DNA from: Euonymus europaeus
Lineage: Eukaryota; Streptophyta; Magnoliopsida; Celastrales; Celastraceae
Length of the DNA stretch: 64,000 nucleotides
Assembly (NCBI GenBank): GCA_963580455.1
Contig: OY756958.1
Span: 27,850,501-27,914,500 of the forward strand
Reading direction: 5' to 3'
Both the position numbers and the translations under genes were made by a program. The notes below the pieces were generated by a model. The model had not been told where the DNA came from, searched no databases, and saw only the letters and a program-made list of their open reading frames with translations. Position 1 is the stretch's first letter, and each line of letters opens with the position of its first letter. Positions 1-11,326 of this stretch are shown piece by piece.

Positions 1-640
1 CTCGGAAATTGTTTACCAAGTGCCATGCCAATGTAACATCTTCTAGCGATATATGTCGGGAACATTGTGTCCCAGGTCAATCGTGGTCACGAAATTGTGG
101 CTTGTAGCCTATGCAGATGTCAATTTGAAGCAAGTCTATTTCCCAGAAAGAGAACCAAATCAACCTACTTCACATTGCAAGTTTGACCAGAACATGCTGA
201 GTTGCTGACCCAGTATGCTTGAGGGATCTGAATCAACCCCCTTCTTGTGGTGGGGACGACCATTAGGGACCACTTCATTGCCTGAGAATTTAGACTTTCT
301 TTATGAATCACAATAAAATGGATTACCAAAATTGAAACAAGTGGCATACTTTAAGCTAATTGCTCTCATCAGGATGTGAGAAAACAAACAAAAGAGCCTA
401 GAATCTTCAGTGCAGAAATATCACATCTCATGGTCCCCTAAACAATGTGTGGGATTGGGGAAGCATACCCAAGTTAGATGATTTAGGCTTGTGTTAGGGG
501 ACCATAAGTACGCGCTTGGTGCACAATTTTCTATAAAAACAGAACTATAAATCCAAGATGAGGCCAAGAAAACTTCCGAGATCGCATAAAAGGATAATTC
601 TAAAAAGGTTATAAAAAACAGCATCCATAAATTTAAACTT
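1..640. other. Intergenic, no gene supported
   Basis: Lies downstream of the ferritin stop codon. Only short frames without recognisable motifs are present. On the minus strand a short open stretch runs off the left edge, but it has stops in every extended frame and no family could be recognised. Confidence 0.5.
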
Positions 641-759
641 GGTTTTTATTCATAAGAAGCAGTCTATCTTAAACTCCACTAAAGCATAATTGCTACGCCG
701 TCTAAACCATGAACTATGACCCTGAAACAACAAATGCAATGCCCTCCACCACCTCGTTA

Positions 760-3234
760 TCAGGCAGCAACAACTGCTTGATCCTCGTGTAGTAGCATCT
801 GATCAAAGTGCCAGACTCCTGAGAATCAACCAAAATCACCAGTTTAGAGAAGCAAAAACTAACGGTGAATTTGAAAAACTAATAACTATTATTAAGCAAA
901 GACAATTTTATGGTTGTGAACAAAGGCTTGTACCATGTCCCTTGCCGACTCTTCTTAGCTGAGCAACATACTCGGAGATTTTCTTTATGGATTCCACCTA
1001 AAAGTGAAGCAATCGTAGAGTAATATGAGAATTAGAACACTTTCACAATCATGAAAGATGATATGCTAAACATTGAGCAAAAGTGAAGGTTGAAGCAACC
1101 TGCTCAGCTAAAAACTCGCTCTCGATGAAATCTGAAAACTGAGCATCATTGCTCCTCTCAGCCACCTGGTACCAAATTTACTAATGTTACTTCTATAGTT
1201 CAAATACTTTATTTTATGCTCTTAAAAACTAAAAAAGCAGAACCAGGTCGATATCATCAAATCTACTAGTACGTTCTTTGGGACTTTAATGATCATATAA
1301 AATAATGTTATTATTCAAATGAAATAACTAACATAGTCAAAGTTGAAGTATCTTACACTATGCAGGGTCAGAAGTTTCTCATTTGTTAATTTTTCGAGTG
1401 ATAATGCAAGCTCCATTGCTGTATTTGACACCACAGAGAATTAGCAGTCCATCTTCAGAGAGATGTAACATAAAGCACAATCTGATCTCTATTCAGGGCA
1501 ATGAATCTAAAAAAACAACTTAAAATCACGATACCAAGCTGAAGAGCAAGAAATAGATTACGTATTGTTCTCCATTGCTTTCAACATTCATCAAGTTTAC
1601 TATACAAGAAAAGTCAACATCTACTTTCCCTTCTATGCAAAATAGATGCCACTCCACAGATAAACTGGTAATACAAGAGTGCTGACGACCTCTTGTTCAC
1701 ATTGAAATATGAATAAAAACGAATTTTTGTACTGAAGTTAGTGAACTACCCACATGTGAGATGAATCCCATTTAGGTGCATACATATGTCGAAATAAACA
1801 AGGTACAAAAATAAAAAACAAATAAAATATATATATGCTTGCTAATTTGTAGACATGGTTCACATCCTACAATCTACATACATAGTACATACATATGAAA
1901 AAGATAAAAACTCAGTTGAATATCATGCAATTGCAAGAGCACTTTCTTGTTGCCATTTAAGGAGTAAAAATGTCCAATATCAAAATCAAAAAAGATTTTT
2001 GAAGACTCTTGCGAGTAAAGGCTGTCTCCTATGCAAAAATATCGGGATTTGTGTGAAACTCACCATACAATGCATCTCCTTTCTCTGCATGATCAAACTC
2101 AGAAAGAGGCATCAATATAGATTGCAGCTTCACCTTCCCACCCCTTTTGTTCTACGAGATTAAAGAAAAAAGATTATCGACTTAGATTCAGATAATAGGA
2201 ATATTTGAACAATCAAGTAATGTAATAAACTATAGATAGATGCTCAATAATTAATACCTGGTACTCCATCAATTTCTCAGCATGGTCTCTTTCTTCTTCA
2301 CTTGATTCCTTGAAGAACCTGCACAAAAAGAGAAACATCAACAAGCTTTACTCAAAATAACCTAAAAGACAATGGCAGAATGAAACTTCAGAGTTTCCAA
2401 ATCTTTACTTGGCAAGACCCTTAAGGGCAACGTTGTCTCTGCCAAAGTATGCAAACATAGCATGGTAGACGTATGAGACATTGTACTCCACACTGATAAA
2501 AAGTGAGCACATGAAAAATTTGTTAAAAAGAACACAAAAAAATGTAAAAATTATATAACCTACGAGACTAAGAATTCTTAGCCATAAAATATGCAACTTT
2601 TACCGAGAAATGACTGAAGAAGTTAGAGATTAATAGTAAGAACACAAAAATGGAAAAGAGACAAAGCTCGTGGCAGAAAGTTTGAGCTCTCTTTTATAAT
2701 CCATTCCAAAGTGAAAGAGTATCTCTGTAAAGCCAGTGTTATCTTTCAAACCAAATGCGAATAGAAGGAGAAAAAACACAAATTTTCAAACAAATAGTGA
2801 AATAAAAGCAAAACTCCACCACGAAAGTACAAAAGGGGCAAACGAAAGAGTAAAAAACAAAAGAGGAACCCTTTTTTAAACAAAATGGCACCCCAGACTA
2901 AAACCTAAAACGCAACAAACCAAACGCACTTGATCTGTTCATTGAGCGCCGCCTCACAATCATCGGCGTACTTCTGGCGAGCGAGAGACACTTGCGGGAG
3001 AGTGGGGACCAGATTGAGCTCCTTCTTCACCTCTTCAAAGGGCTCAAAAACCACCCCAGTTAACGGGCGATTGTTGGAGTCCTTCGACGCAGCGCAAACG
3101 ATGGACCCGATTTCATTTTTCCCCTTCAAACTCCGCCACGAAACAGAGGAGGACGAAAACAGGGGATTCATCAGACTCTCCCCATGGGAAGGGGTGCTCA
3201 GGAGAGCAAAAGCAGGAGATGCTTTGAGCAACAT
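760..3234 (-). CDS. FER: Ferritin, plastid-targeted iron-storage protein (8 exons)
   Basis: Plant ferritin forms a 24-subunit shell that oxidises ferrous iron and stores it as a mineral core, normally in plastids. Exons read on the minus strand: 3234-2930, 2492-2409, 2318-2258, 2151-2064, 1418-1357, 1165-1100, 997-934, 818-760. All junctions are GT-AG and phases agree, giving 789 coding bases and 262 residues, a normal plant length. The first ~50 residues are Ser-rich and look like a transit peptide; then comes the plant extension peptide ([13 protein letters not shown]). Later motifs include [40 protein letters not shown] and the C-terminal [11 protein letters not shown]. An ATG at 3309 lies upstream in frame, but ATG 3234 (MLLKASPA) starts a more typical transit peptide. 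Regulation by iron is suggested by the upstream element at 3429-3442. The gene looks intact. Confidence 0.95.
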
Positions 3235-3390
3235 TTTATCTATGGAATGACAAAGAGGGACCTCGTATAGCAGAAGAAAACAACGGAAGACGAAGAGTTT
3301 GCAATGCACGAATCTTGTGTGGTGATTACCGGAGAATTGAAGAAGATATAAAAGCGTATGAAGTGTGTGTTAATCCATTAGATTAATGAA

Positions 3391-3396
3391 CACGTG
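3391..3396. promoter_or_regulatory. G-box CACGTG upstream of ferritin
   Basis: A palindromic CACGTG lies about 160 bases upstream of the ferritin start codon. G-boxes bind bZIP and bHLH factors; a role here is inferred from position only. Confidence 0.4.
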
Positions 3397-3428
3397 GACG
3401 ATCACGATTGAATGGTACAGCTGGGCGC

Positions 3429-3442
3429 GTGCCAGGCTCGTG
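3429..3442 (-). promoter_or_regulatory. IDRS-like iron-dependent regulatory sequence of ferritin
   Basis: Read on the minus strand this is CACGAGCCTGGCAC, about 195 bases upstream of the ferritin ATG. The iron-dependent regulatory sequence of plant ferritin promoters, as I recall it, is CACGAGGCCGCCAC; the two agree at 11 of 14 positions including the CACGAG core. The IDRS represses ferritin transcription under low iron. Confidence 0.55.
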
Positions 3443-3700
3443 CTTTGGGCTATATCTGAGCTCTGAAGAGTCGAGAACTCGAGATGTTTCTGACTTTCTG
3501 GTGATCACGTCGCGTATCCGGTATTTTTTGAAGCTCTAAAATTAGGATTTCTTTTACTATAACTTTTTGAAAAAGAAAAAAAAGCAACTGTAAAATATAC
3601 CCTTTGTCCTGGTTTAATATCTAGATTCATTTGTTTTTTCTTACATATTAAAAAAAATCAATTAATATGATTAAAATAATAAATTTATTTTATTTTTTCC

Positions 3701-3980
3701 TTAATATATTATTCACTAAGATCACTTCACTCATACCTTGTTAGTGCTAAAATTAAAATCTCAGTAGTTGTTGATAAAGATACACAATAAATGATGATAT
3801 ATTAGTAAATTAGTCATTTTTACTTATTTTTAATAAATTAGTCCTTAATATATTATTCACTAAGATCACTTCACTTATACCTTGTTAGTGCTAAAATTAA
3901 AATCTCAGTAGTTGTTGATAAAGATACACAATAAATGATGATATATTAGTAAATTAGTCATTTTTACTTATTTTTAATAA
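3701..3980. repeat. Recent 144-bp tandem duplication
   Basis: Two adjacent AT-rich copies start at 3701 and 3845, both beginning TTAATATATTATTCACTAAG. I see essentially one difference between them (CACTCATACC versus CACTTATACC), so the duplication is recent. No ORF is present. Confidence 0.9.
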
Positions 3981-4644
3981 AGAATTGAGCTATAATTTAA
4001 GACAAATAAAAATAAAAATATAGTTTATCAAATAGAGACACAGAGAGTAACTTTCAATTGAAAAAGCAAAATATAAATTAGATTAGTCCCACTTCCCGCA
4101 GGAATAAGCAAGCACATTCATTGATACAGCGAAGTAGGTTTCTTGAAGGAGTTCTTTCTCTAGTTTTTTAATTCTTCGCCACTGCACTTGGAAAACCATG
4201 GTTGACATTTTTGATAGGCAGTGAGGTTAGTGCTATTCCCACCTTCGTCTCAGTGAAACTAGGTCCTCGAGGGTAATTAGTTAGAAAAATGATAGCATGT
4301 GTCCTTACTCCTCCAGATAATGATGAAAAAATGCATTCGAGTTGTAAAACTTATATTGGAATGTGTATTTTAAGTTTAAAAAATTAAGTATTATAATGCA
4401 GTTTAAAAAGTTAAGCGAGAGATTGTTATCACACATGTCAAAGAGTGCTAAATATTTATTTTATATCTTAAAAACACACGTTATCATTAGTCAATTAATA
4501 ATTATGAATTTATTTTTCCATAATTAGGGGTCATCAAACGCTCTCTCATAAATATTCTAATTTTTTTATTCTGCAAAGGAATTTCAATTTACTTTTTTGC
4601 CTTATATAATGTTGGATATCTTTATTTTCCGAATTTCAATAATA

Positions 4645-4674
4645 CTAGATCGAAGCCCGCGCGTTGCGGCGGGC
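4645..4674 (-). mobile_element. Helitron-type 3' terminus (hairpin plus CTAG, then T)
   Basis: Read on the minus strand, a GC-rich hairpin (GCCCGC, 8-base loop, GCGGGC; 4674-4655) is followed by six bases and then CTAG at 4648-4645, with T as the next base. This is the layout of a Helitron 3' end: a hairpin just upstream of CTRR, inserted between A and T. The element body would lie at higher coordinates; I could not find a convincing TC 5' end, so its length is unknown. Confidence 0.5.
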
Positions 4675-4839
4675 ATGTGTTTTTGGTTGGTGTAAAATTG
4701 CTTGAATACTTGAAGCTTTATGGTCATTTAATCACAGTTAAGTTATTTTTCATCATTGAGGAATATAGTTAAGCACATTCCGTAAAAAAAATTAGAATGA
4801 GAATAAAAAAAATATTCGAGCAACAGGCAACAAAAATCA

Positions 4840-4976
4840 TCACAACAGGGAAGCAAACCATGTCCTCAAAATCGAGTTCAGCAATCCTTCGCATCGGGGT
4901 TCCATATCATCAAGAAATAATGATGTGACCAAGTGCACAAGGTATGCAATAGCAAAGATGAGACCACTTGCATAAC
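4840..4976 (-). other. Possible terminal coding exon, unknown membrane-like protein
   Basis: On the minus strand a good acceptor (TTTCACAG at 4984-4977) opens 45 codons ending in TGA. The translation has a hydrophobic run (LIFAIAYLVHLV) then a short acidic and basic tail. It could be the last exon of a minus-strand gene starting near 10.25 kb, or a captured fragment in a Helitron. No family recognised. Confidence 0.2.
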
Positions 4977-6602
4977 CTGTGAAATGGGTAACGTAGAGAG
5001 CACCAAGATAACAATGAGTAGGGACACGTTAACAGATTATCGTAAGCCTGGAAAGTGCAGAAGAAATTGGTCTTAGTGGCATAAACAAGCATTAATCGTT
5101 CAATTAAAGTATTAGTTTGTAAGATTTTTCATTTTTATCCGTACATAAGGGCACAATGTCAAGCACAATGGAATTCCATTTCGCAGAGGTAAAACAATTA
5201 TAAATTTAATTAAGAACGATAGATTTTTTTGGATAGAAGTTGGGAAAAATGACATAATTATCACAATCGAAATGCAATACATATAACCAAGGAAGTTAGA
5301 GACTTCATCTCGACCATAATACTAAATACTAAATGGAAAGAAAGCACCACGGTCTTTTATTTTTCCTCTTCTTGCAATTTTCATTCTTATTCTTTTCCTT
5401 TCTTTCTAGTGATAGGTTGTACAACTTGTGAAGCCAACAAAAAGAATTACCTTATCCTTCTAAGGCTCCTTAAATGTGACAAAAAGTCATATATCACAGA
5501 ACCCTGATGTTAGTATTTAAAGTAATCAATATCAACTACAGATGAAAAGCAAACATATATGTGACGTTGTTCATATAATAGTAGTTTGTAGATTAACTGA
5601 AATTACAGAGTATTTGTTATCTTCCTCCTAGATATTGAGAGGACACTTTAATCAACATCAGCAAGTCACTCATTAAAATACATTTTGTTGTGTAAAGGCA
5701 ATGCCTCCATACTGGATCAAGGAAACTAATAAAAAGGAACTGAATATATATGGGTATATCAGCAAATGAATATATGTACATGTATATGTGCGTGTGCATA
5801 TATATAAGAGCAGCATAAACATCTATTTCTGAGCTTATTTAAGTACTTGGATCGGGTTTGGGTATTGGTATATTATATGTATCAACAATTAGTATGGAAC
5901 AGACGAACTCAACGCTAATATGTAATAGATCATTTGGGGGAAAACTGGTACATCAATCAATACGTGTTTAAACTGCATAGGGGGAGATGTAAATACTCTG
6001 GTTCACAATATATATTTTTTTCCTTGCCATACTTAACTCATTAAAGAATAAGTTTGATTGAAATTCTAGTTTAGGGTTTACCTGAAGCCTCATAAGGAGA
6101 TCTCAGCTTTGTTTGAGATGGAATTCTTGGATGGGTTCCAAGATTGCATGAAAAACAAATGACTCACCAAAATGAACAAAATTAGTATGTCCTCAAAGAA
6201 GCAAATTTATAAAAATCAGCAGCTCATTAGAAAGATACAAATTCATAATATGGAGCACAAAAGGAGACCATATGAATCCATACATGCCAAATAGCCTACC
6301 ACCACAAATTTCAAAAAAATACTTTCAGGAAAGAAAAATAAGAGATGGAGCAACTTATATGGGTGACATAGAGTACAAAAGCAAATATATTCCCTGCAAA
6401 TGATAACTGGGTATCAATAATGTACTCAATTGGCACACATTAACACAATTATAAAATCTAAAGGGAAAAACAGTGGGAAGTCTTTTTGTTTAATGAAAGC
6501 AAATAGAGTAATCGGTGTTGCAAAAATAACAAGGTAACCAAGCAAAGAATTTAAGAGCATGATTAGGTAATTGATACATGATACATAGGCAATCAGTTAC
6601 AT

Positions 6603-7130
6603 GTGATTCCAGCAGCATCACTGATAGCAGAATAAATAGAAGACAGCCAGTCGAAAGCATCTTTTAGTCTCTTCTCTTTCCCTTTGCCTCATACCCTTGT
6701 AGCTTTGTACATAAATTCTGTAGTTTTGTACATATATCCTAAAGGAACACGTTTCTTTCTATATCTATTGCAGATTAAGCAAAGGATAGCAGAGAGGGAA
6801 AAAGAAAATAGCAAGAGAATAATGGGCAAGGACGTAAAGGCTAATAGGTTAAAAAAATCATTACCAGTAATTCTAGCAACATCACCGCAAGCATAATAAA
6901 TAGAAGACAGCCCAGTTGGAAGCATCTTTTAGTCTCTTCTCTCTCCCTTTGGGTCATACCCTTGCAAGTTTGTACATAAATTCCTTGTAGTTTTGTACAT
7001 GTATCCTAAAGAAACAACTTTCTATCTATATCTATTGTAAATTAAGCAAAGAAGAGCAGGGAGGGGAAAAGGAAATAGCAAGAGAATAATGGGCAAGGAC
7101 ATAAAGGTTAATAGGTTAACAAATCAATCT
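6603..7130. repeat. ~265-bp tandem duplication
   Basis: Two adjacent copies, roughly 6603-6866 and 6867-7130, share blocks such as AATAAATAGAAGACAGCC, GCATCTTTTAGTCTCTTCTC and AAGAGAATAATGGGCAAGGA in the same order. Spacing between matching blocks is 264-267 bases, with small indels and scattered substitutions, so this is older than the 144-bp duplication at 3.7 kb. Confidence 0.85.
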
Positions 7131-9329
7131 CTCGGGAAAGAAATTGAACCCAAATCAAAGAGCACGGTTGTAGTATTCAAACGAGCCACAGGCCCTTGTA
7201 GCCAAATCGAATGGCAAATAACTGAGAGTTATCTGAAAGTAGTTTCTCATAAAAATAAGTATAGTACAAGAAATCCACATATCATGGCAACCATCAATTT
7301 CATAAGAACTTATCATTTTAATGCAAATAAAGTTTATCAGATAACAACAGTACTTTGAGATGTATCTTGTCAATAAATGATATTTTAAAGTAGGCAACCA
7401 CTGATTCTGAATCTCTTACCTTGAATAGCTTCCCCCACTACAGGACATAGAAGTTGGCTTGTCCCATTAGTGTCCTTAAGACCCTCAATAATAGCACAAC
7501 AGTATCACTGCAACAAATGGAATTTTAGAGGCAACATAATCCCAAACAATCAAATAGGTTGGAAATTTTAACATGAACCAAATGGAATGGAAGAGGAACA
7601 TAGAAATGACATGCTGTCCACAACATCCTAAACAACAATATTGGAGTAAGAACTTTTAAGATGAACCAGCTAAGAAACATGCTCATATGTAGAAAGAAAA
7701 AAAAACAATGAAAGATTAAAAATGTAACTTTATACAATTTTAGTCAAATCTATAATCCACTCCAAGTTACAGCAACAAAAGTTCAAGCCTTATAGGACAA
7801 AGAATTACAAGTCAAAACCCATGGAGCAAGAATGGCGCAAAAGAATAATAAAACCAAACTCACCGAATTACAAACTCACAAAAGCACGGAAGAAGAATGA
7901 ACAACAGAATGAGTAAATAAAGCAGCAGAGAGCACACGACAATACCCAGAACTCGCTACAAAAAGATGTTGTTTATAGATCCCATGTACGCCACTGAGAA
8001 ATAGAAGATCATATAGCTGTGCATAGTGCATACAATCATAAAACCAAGTAGGAGTTCTATATCATCAGAGAGAATTACAGACAGTGCTCCAATGTGCCCT
8101 AATTACGGGTAACAAAGGAACCATTTTAAAACTTCGTTGTACAAGTCATTAAAATTAGGACAAGTACTTGAGTTACTTGGATTGAAACTCCAATCACCTA
8201 CCTGAGACAGTTCAAAAACTTCCAACACCCAATCATGACCAAAAGATAATTAGAATAAAAATTCTATAACACTAATAAAATCATAAATCAGACGGTGAAA
8301 GATCTTTTTCAAATTGAACTAACCTTCAATAGCAAAGGAATAAAGCTTGTTAGATTCACCATTTCAGTCAAAGCATAAATTATCAAAATAATTGAAAACC
8401 TAAGGTTTCAAAAAGACAAAACAAAAGGAGAAAATGAGAAAGGAATTCTGGACGAATCAATAAGACAATAAGGATTTGAATACCTTTCAGTGTAATATCA
8501 AAATTTATAGTCAAAATCGGGAGCTCTTTCAAAACAATAAAAAAATTGCCCAATAAACAAACCAGATTAAATCAGGAGGTATCAAGAAAATCAAGCTATC
8601 CTGCATACCTGTATGAAAATGTATAAGAGAAGACAAGTAAAAAAACAACAAGACCCATGGCTCCGACAAAGAAAATAAATTACACCATAGTATCTATAGA
8701 CATCAAATGAAAAAATTATGTGAAAAGGAAATTGACCCAAGAAGACATACCTGGAAAGCTTATCAAAGCTTTAGTCATGACTAAAAATTTGATGGAAAGA
8801 AAGGGACCACGTTCTTTAGAACTCAAAAAAAAATGGAGGGACCTAGATTTTTGGCCATCACATGAGAGCAACCGAGGCAGAAAGTAACAAAAAGAGAGGT
8901 AATGGTAAGGGGTTTGCAGCATAAAAGTAAATAATAGATACTCAAGAAAGATTATAGAAATCCAATTTATGAAGAATAAACCATGAAAAAAATCAAGAGT
9001 AGGGCAATCATTGTGTAGGTATGATATGCTTCAACCCAATGTAAAAATTTGGGCATGAACATAGAGAGAAAGAGAGAGAGATGAAGCTGAGATAGAGAGC
9101 TAATTTGAACTGAAACAAAGCGAACCATAAGCAACGTTGATGAGTCAAATAGTGAATTTATATTGAATGGGATAAAGATAGAGAGCTAATTTGAAGTGGA
9201 ATCAATAACCAATATTCCCACGAATCAAAGCAGGTGTAATAACCAATTTGAAGATTCTGAAAGAACATGGAAAGACGGATGAACCTGATGAATAACTATA
9301 GAATAGAACGAACAAGGACTAAAAGGTCG

Positions 9330-9507
9330 TTCATCAGGTCCAATGAGTCATATAGGGTAATCAATCCACCAGAGATCAAGAACCGTATACCTAAAATCAA
9401 GTGAACAGCTATAAAATAGATCCTTCATCAGCTCCGATGACTCCAACAGTGTAATCGATCCACCAGAGATCAAGAATCGAAGACCTAAAATCAAGTGACA
9501 GACATCT
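9330..9507. repeat. ~94-bp tandem duplication
   Basis: Copies start at 9330 and 9424 with TTCATCAG. Both contain CCACCAGAGATCAAGAA and ACCTAAAATCAAGTGA in the same order, with moderate divergence. Confidence 0.75.
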
Positions 9508-9604
9508 TTAAACACCCAGAAATTGAAGGCTCAGAGCACGAAATTATCAATTATAAGTCGAGACGATGAAAATGACAGATGTTATGAAAGAAGATTCATG
9601 CATC

Positions 9605-10254
9605 TCAGAGGCAAAGAAAAGCACAGCCACAGCAATTGTGATCGTTAATCAGGCCTAGAACTACAGTAAATGGATCACAACATACCTCAATCACCCATAG
9701 AAACGTATAAAGCAAAGACAAAGGCAAGCAGAGGTCCGGAAGTCCAGGAAGTTGACTGATCTGGAGGGAAGAGCACCAACAAAGACCCCAATCACCACCA
9801 GTGAGACCCCAATAACCCGTGCGAGCATCGAAAAAGCATAGGGTAGCTTTGTGAGATTCGATCTCTGCTTCGCAGGTTCGTAATACAGCGGTTTGAGTCG
9901 ATTCGAGAGGCCGGAGGAAGGGAAAGGCGCTCCTGCGAAGCAGAGATCGAAGGGAGCGATTCGTACACGGGGCCTGGGTGATGAGGCGGTACATGGAACA
10001 GTGGTTTGAGTTGAGGGGAAAAAGGTTGATTTGACGATGTTAGAAATCATAGCGATCAGATAATCGTTCGTGCAGAACACCATCGACGTGTCTGGGAGAG
10101 CGACCACAGGGAAGGTGATACCTGTAAAGCATATCGGCATGGTTAAAGCGGGATCCGCAGAACCGATATAGGAGACGATGGAAGACAGCGTCGTTTTGCG
10201 TGGCATGTTGCAGGCTAGACGACGCCGTCTGGAGGAGAAGGAGACCATAAGCAT
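9605..10254 (-). other. Candidate first exon of an unidentified minus-strand gene
   Basis: A GC-richer island with two overlapping long frames on the minus strand: 187 codons from 10254 and 129 codons from 9994. The second begins with an Arg/Ser/Leu-rich, mitochondrial-presequence-like stretch and stays open across a plausible donor (ATTGAG then GTATG, near 9685). Neither translation resembles a family I know. CpG-rich 5' exons of plant genes often look like this, so a transcribed first exon (coding or UTR) is plausible but unproven. Confidence 0.25.
9857..9951. repeat. Perfect 20-bp inverted repeat, 55-bp spacer
   Basis: Arm 9857-9876 (TTCGATCTCTGCTTCGCAGG) is the exact reverse complement of arm 9932-9951. 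RNA of this region could form a 20-bp stem with a 55-base loop. It lies inside the candidate minus-strand first exon. Confidence 0.9.
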
Positions 10255-10825
10255 CGCGCGAGTACGGGAGATGAAGAGGGACTCGCGCTGTCAGGCCTGC
10301 AAATCCACCGATTTTAAAGGAAAGTATAGATAGATAGATGTGTGTTTATATATATGTATATATGCTTCTAACTCAATTTTCCTTTTATAAGAAGAGCCTT
10401 CAATATGAGGTAGAGGTAATCCACCTATGCTCAAACAATCCGTGCAATTAAGGAGTTTACTAATATGTACATATTTTTGAAAATTGTCTGTAATTGGATC
10501 TCATTTCTATTACACATAATTATGTCTCATTTATTTATCCATATTAACAAAACATGTATTTCAATACAATTTTTTCACTTTTCATTCACCAACACTCTAA
10601 ATATCAATCATCAACATTATCTCTATCATACTTTTTACCATTGTTCGTTTTTTATACAATTTTACATATTTTCTAATATTATTTTTTCAATCCAACCTCT
10701 CCTAAAATTCGAGCTGGTAAAGCCTTTTGAAATCTCGATAATGTTTCTATGGGCCCAGCCCACAACACTATGGCAAATTGTCAATATGCTAGTCGCTAGA
10801 AGTCCCAAATTTCAGCTTTAGTACT

Positions 10826-10841
10826 CTGGGCCCGGGCCCAG
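10826..10841. promoter_or_regulatory. 16-bp GC palindrome with two TGGGCC/GGCCCA elements
   Basis: CTGGGCCCGGGCCCAG is a perfect palindrome in AT-rich DNA. TGGGCC/GGCCCA are the site II motifs bound by TCP factors in many plant housekeeping promoters. Two further GGGCC-type motifs lie nearby (10751-10758, 10907-10913). It is about 570 bases upstream of the candidate minus-strand exon at 10254. Confidence 0.35.
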
Positions 10842-11292
10842 CCTTGCAGCTTCAGAACGATAAACCCAACATAGGTTTACGTTGGACCTGGACCAAGGCC
10901 TGAGGGCTGGGCCTTAAGCAGTGGATAAAATATTTAAGTAATCAAGGGACAATTTGTGCATCTATGGTGGTGGATTTTTTTTTTATCTGTGAATTGTGAT
11001 ATTGCCAACTGTTGTTATAATGTAGGGCTGTCAAACAAAAATCCGTTAAAATCGAATGATTTTGTCGATTTTTTTAGTTTCTTTTTTACATATTTCACAC
11101 TAAGACCGATTAAAAAATCAACTAAAAATCAAAAAATTGACATAATCTGTTAATAACCGACAAAATTGTTTGACTAAAACATGTAAAAAAATAACCAAAA
11201 TCAACCATCGACAACCCCACTACAATGGATGATCTTTACATTAACGCTCATTAAATACAAGCATTGGAAGTGAAGAGGTCTCGCCTCTGTTT

Positions 11293-11326
11293 GGGACAGA
11301 GTATAAGCTAGCTTATACTCTGTCCC
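11293..11326. repeat. 34-bp perfect palindrome, MITE-terminus-like
   Basis: Starts GGGACAGAGTATAAG, has CTAG at its centre and ends with the exact reverse complement of the first arm, so it is palindromic end to end. It is preceded by TGTTT. The arm resembles the terminal sequence of the MITE at 36565-36954 (GTTTGGTATAGAGTATACC), suggesting two MITE ends joined after loss of the interior. Confidence 0.8.

Larger units (their letters stand above)
5003..9604. other. Gene-poor AT-rich stretch
   Basis: No ORF with recognisable similarity on either strand. Contains a TG/TA-rich simple-repeat stretch near 5755-5810, a 265-bp tandem duplication (6603-7130), an AG-rich tract near 9062-9085 and a 94-bp tandem duplication (9330-9507). 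It could be intron sequence of a long minus-strand unit or Helitron interior. Confidence 0.4.

Noticed and set aside
1..120. Short minus-strand frame running off the left edge
   Set aside because: Stops interrupt all extensions and no splice site gives a usable exon; too short to call.
2930..3250. 106-codon plus-strand frame
   Set aside because: Antisense shadow of ferritin exon 1.
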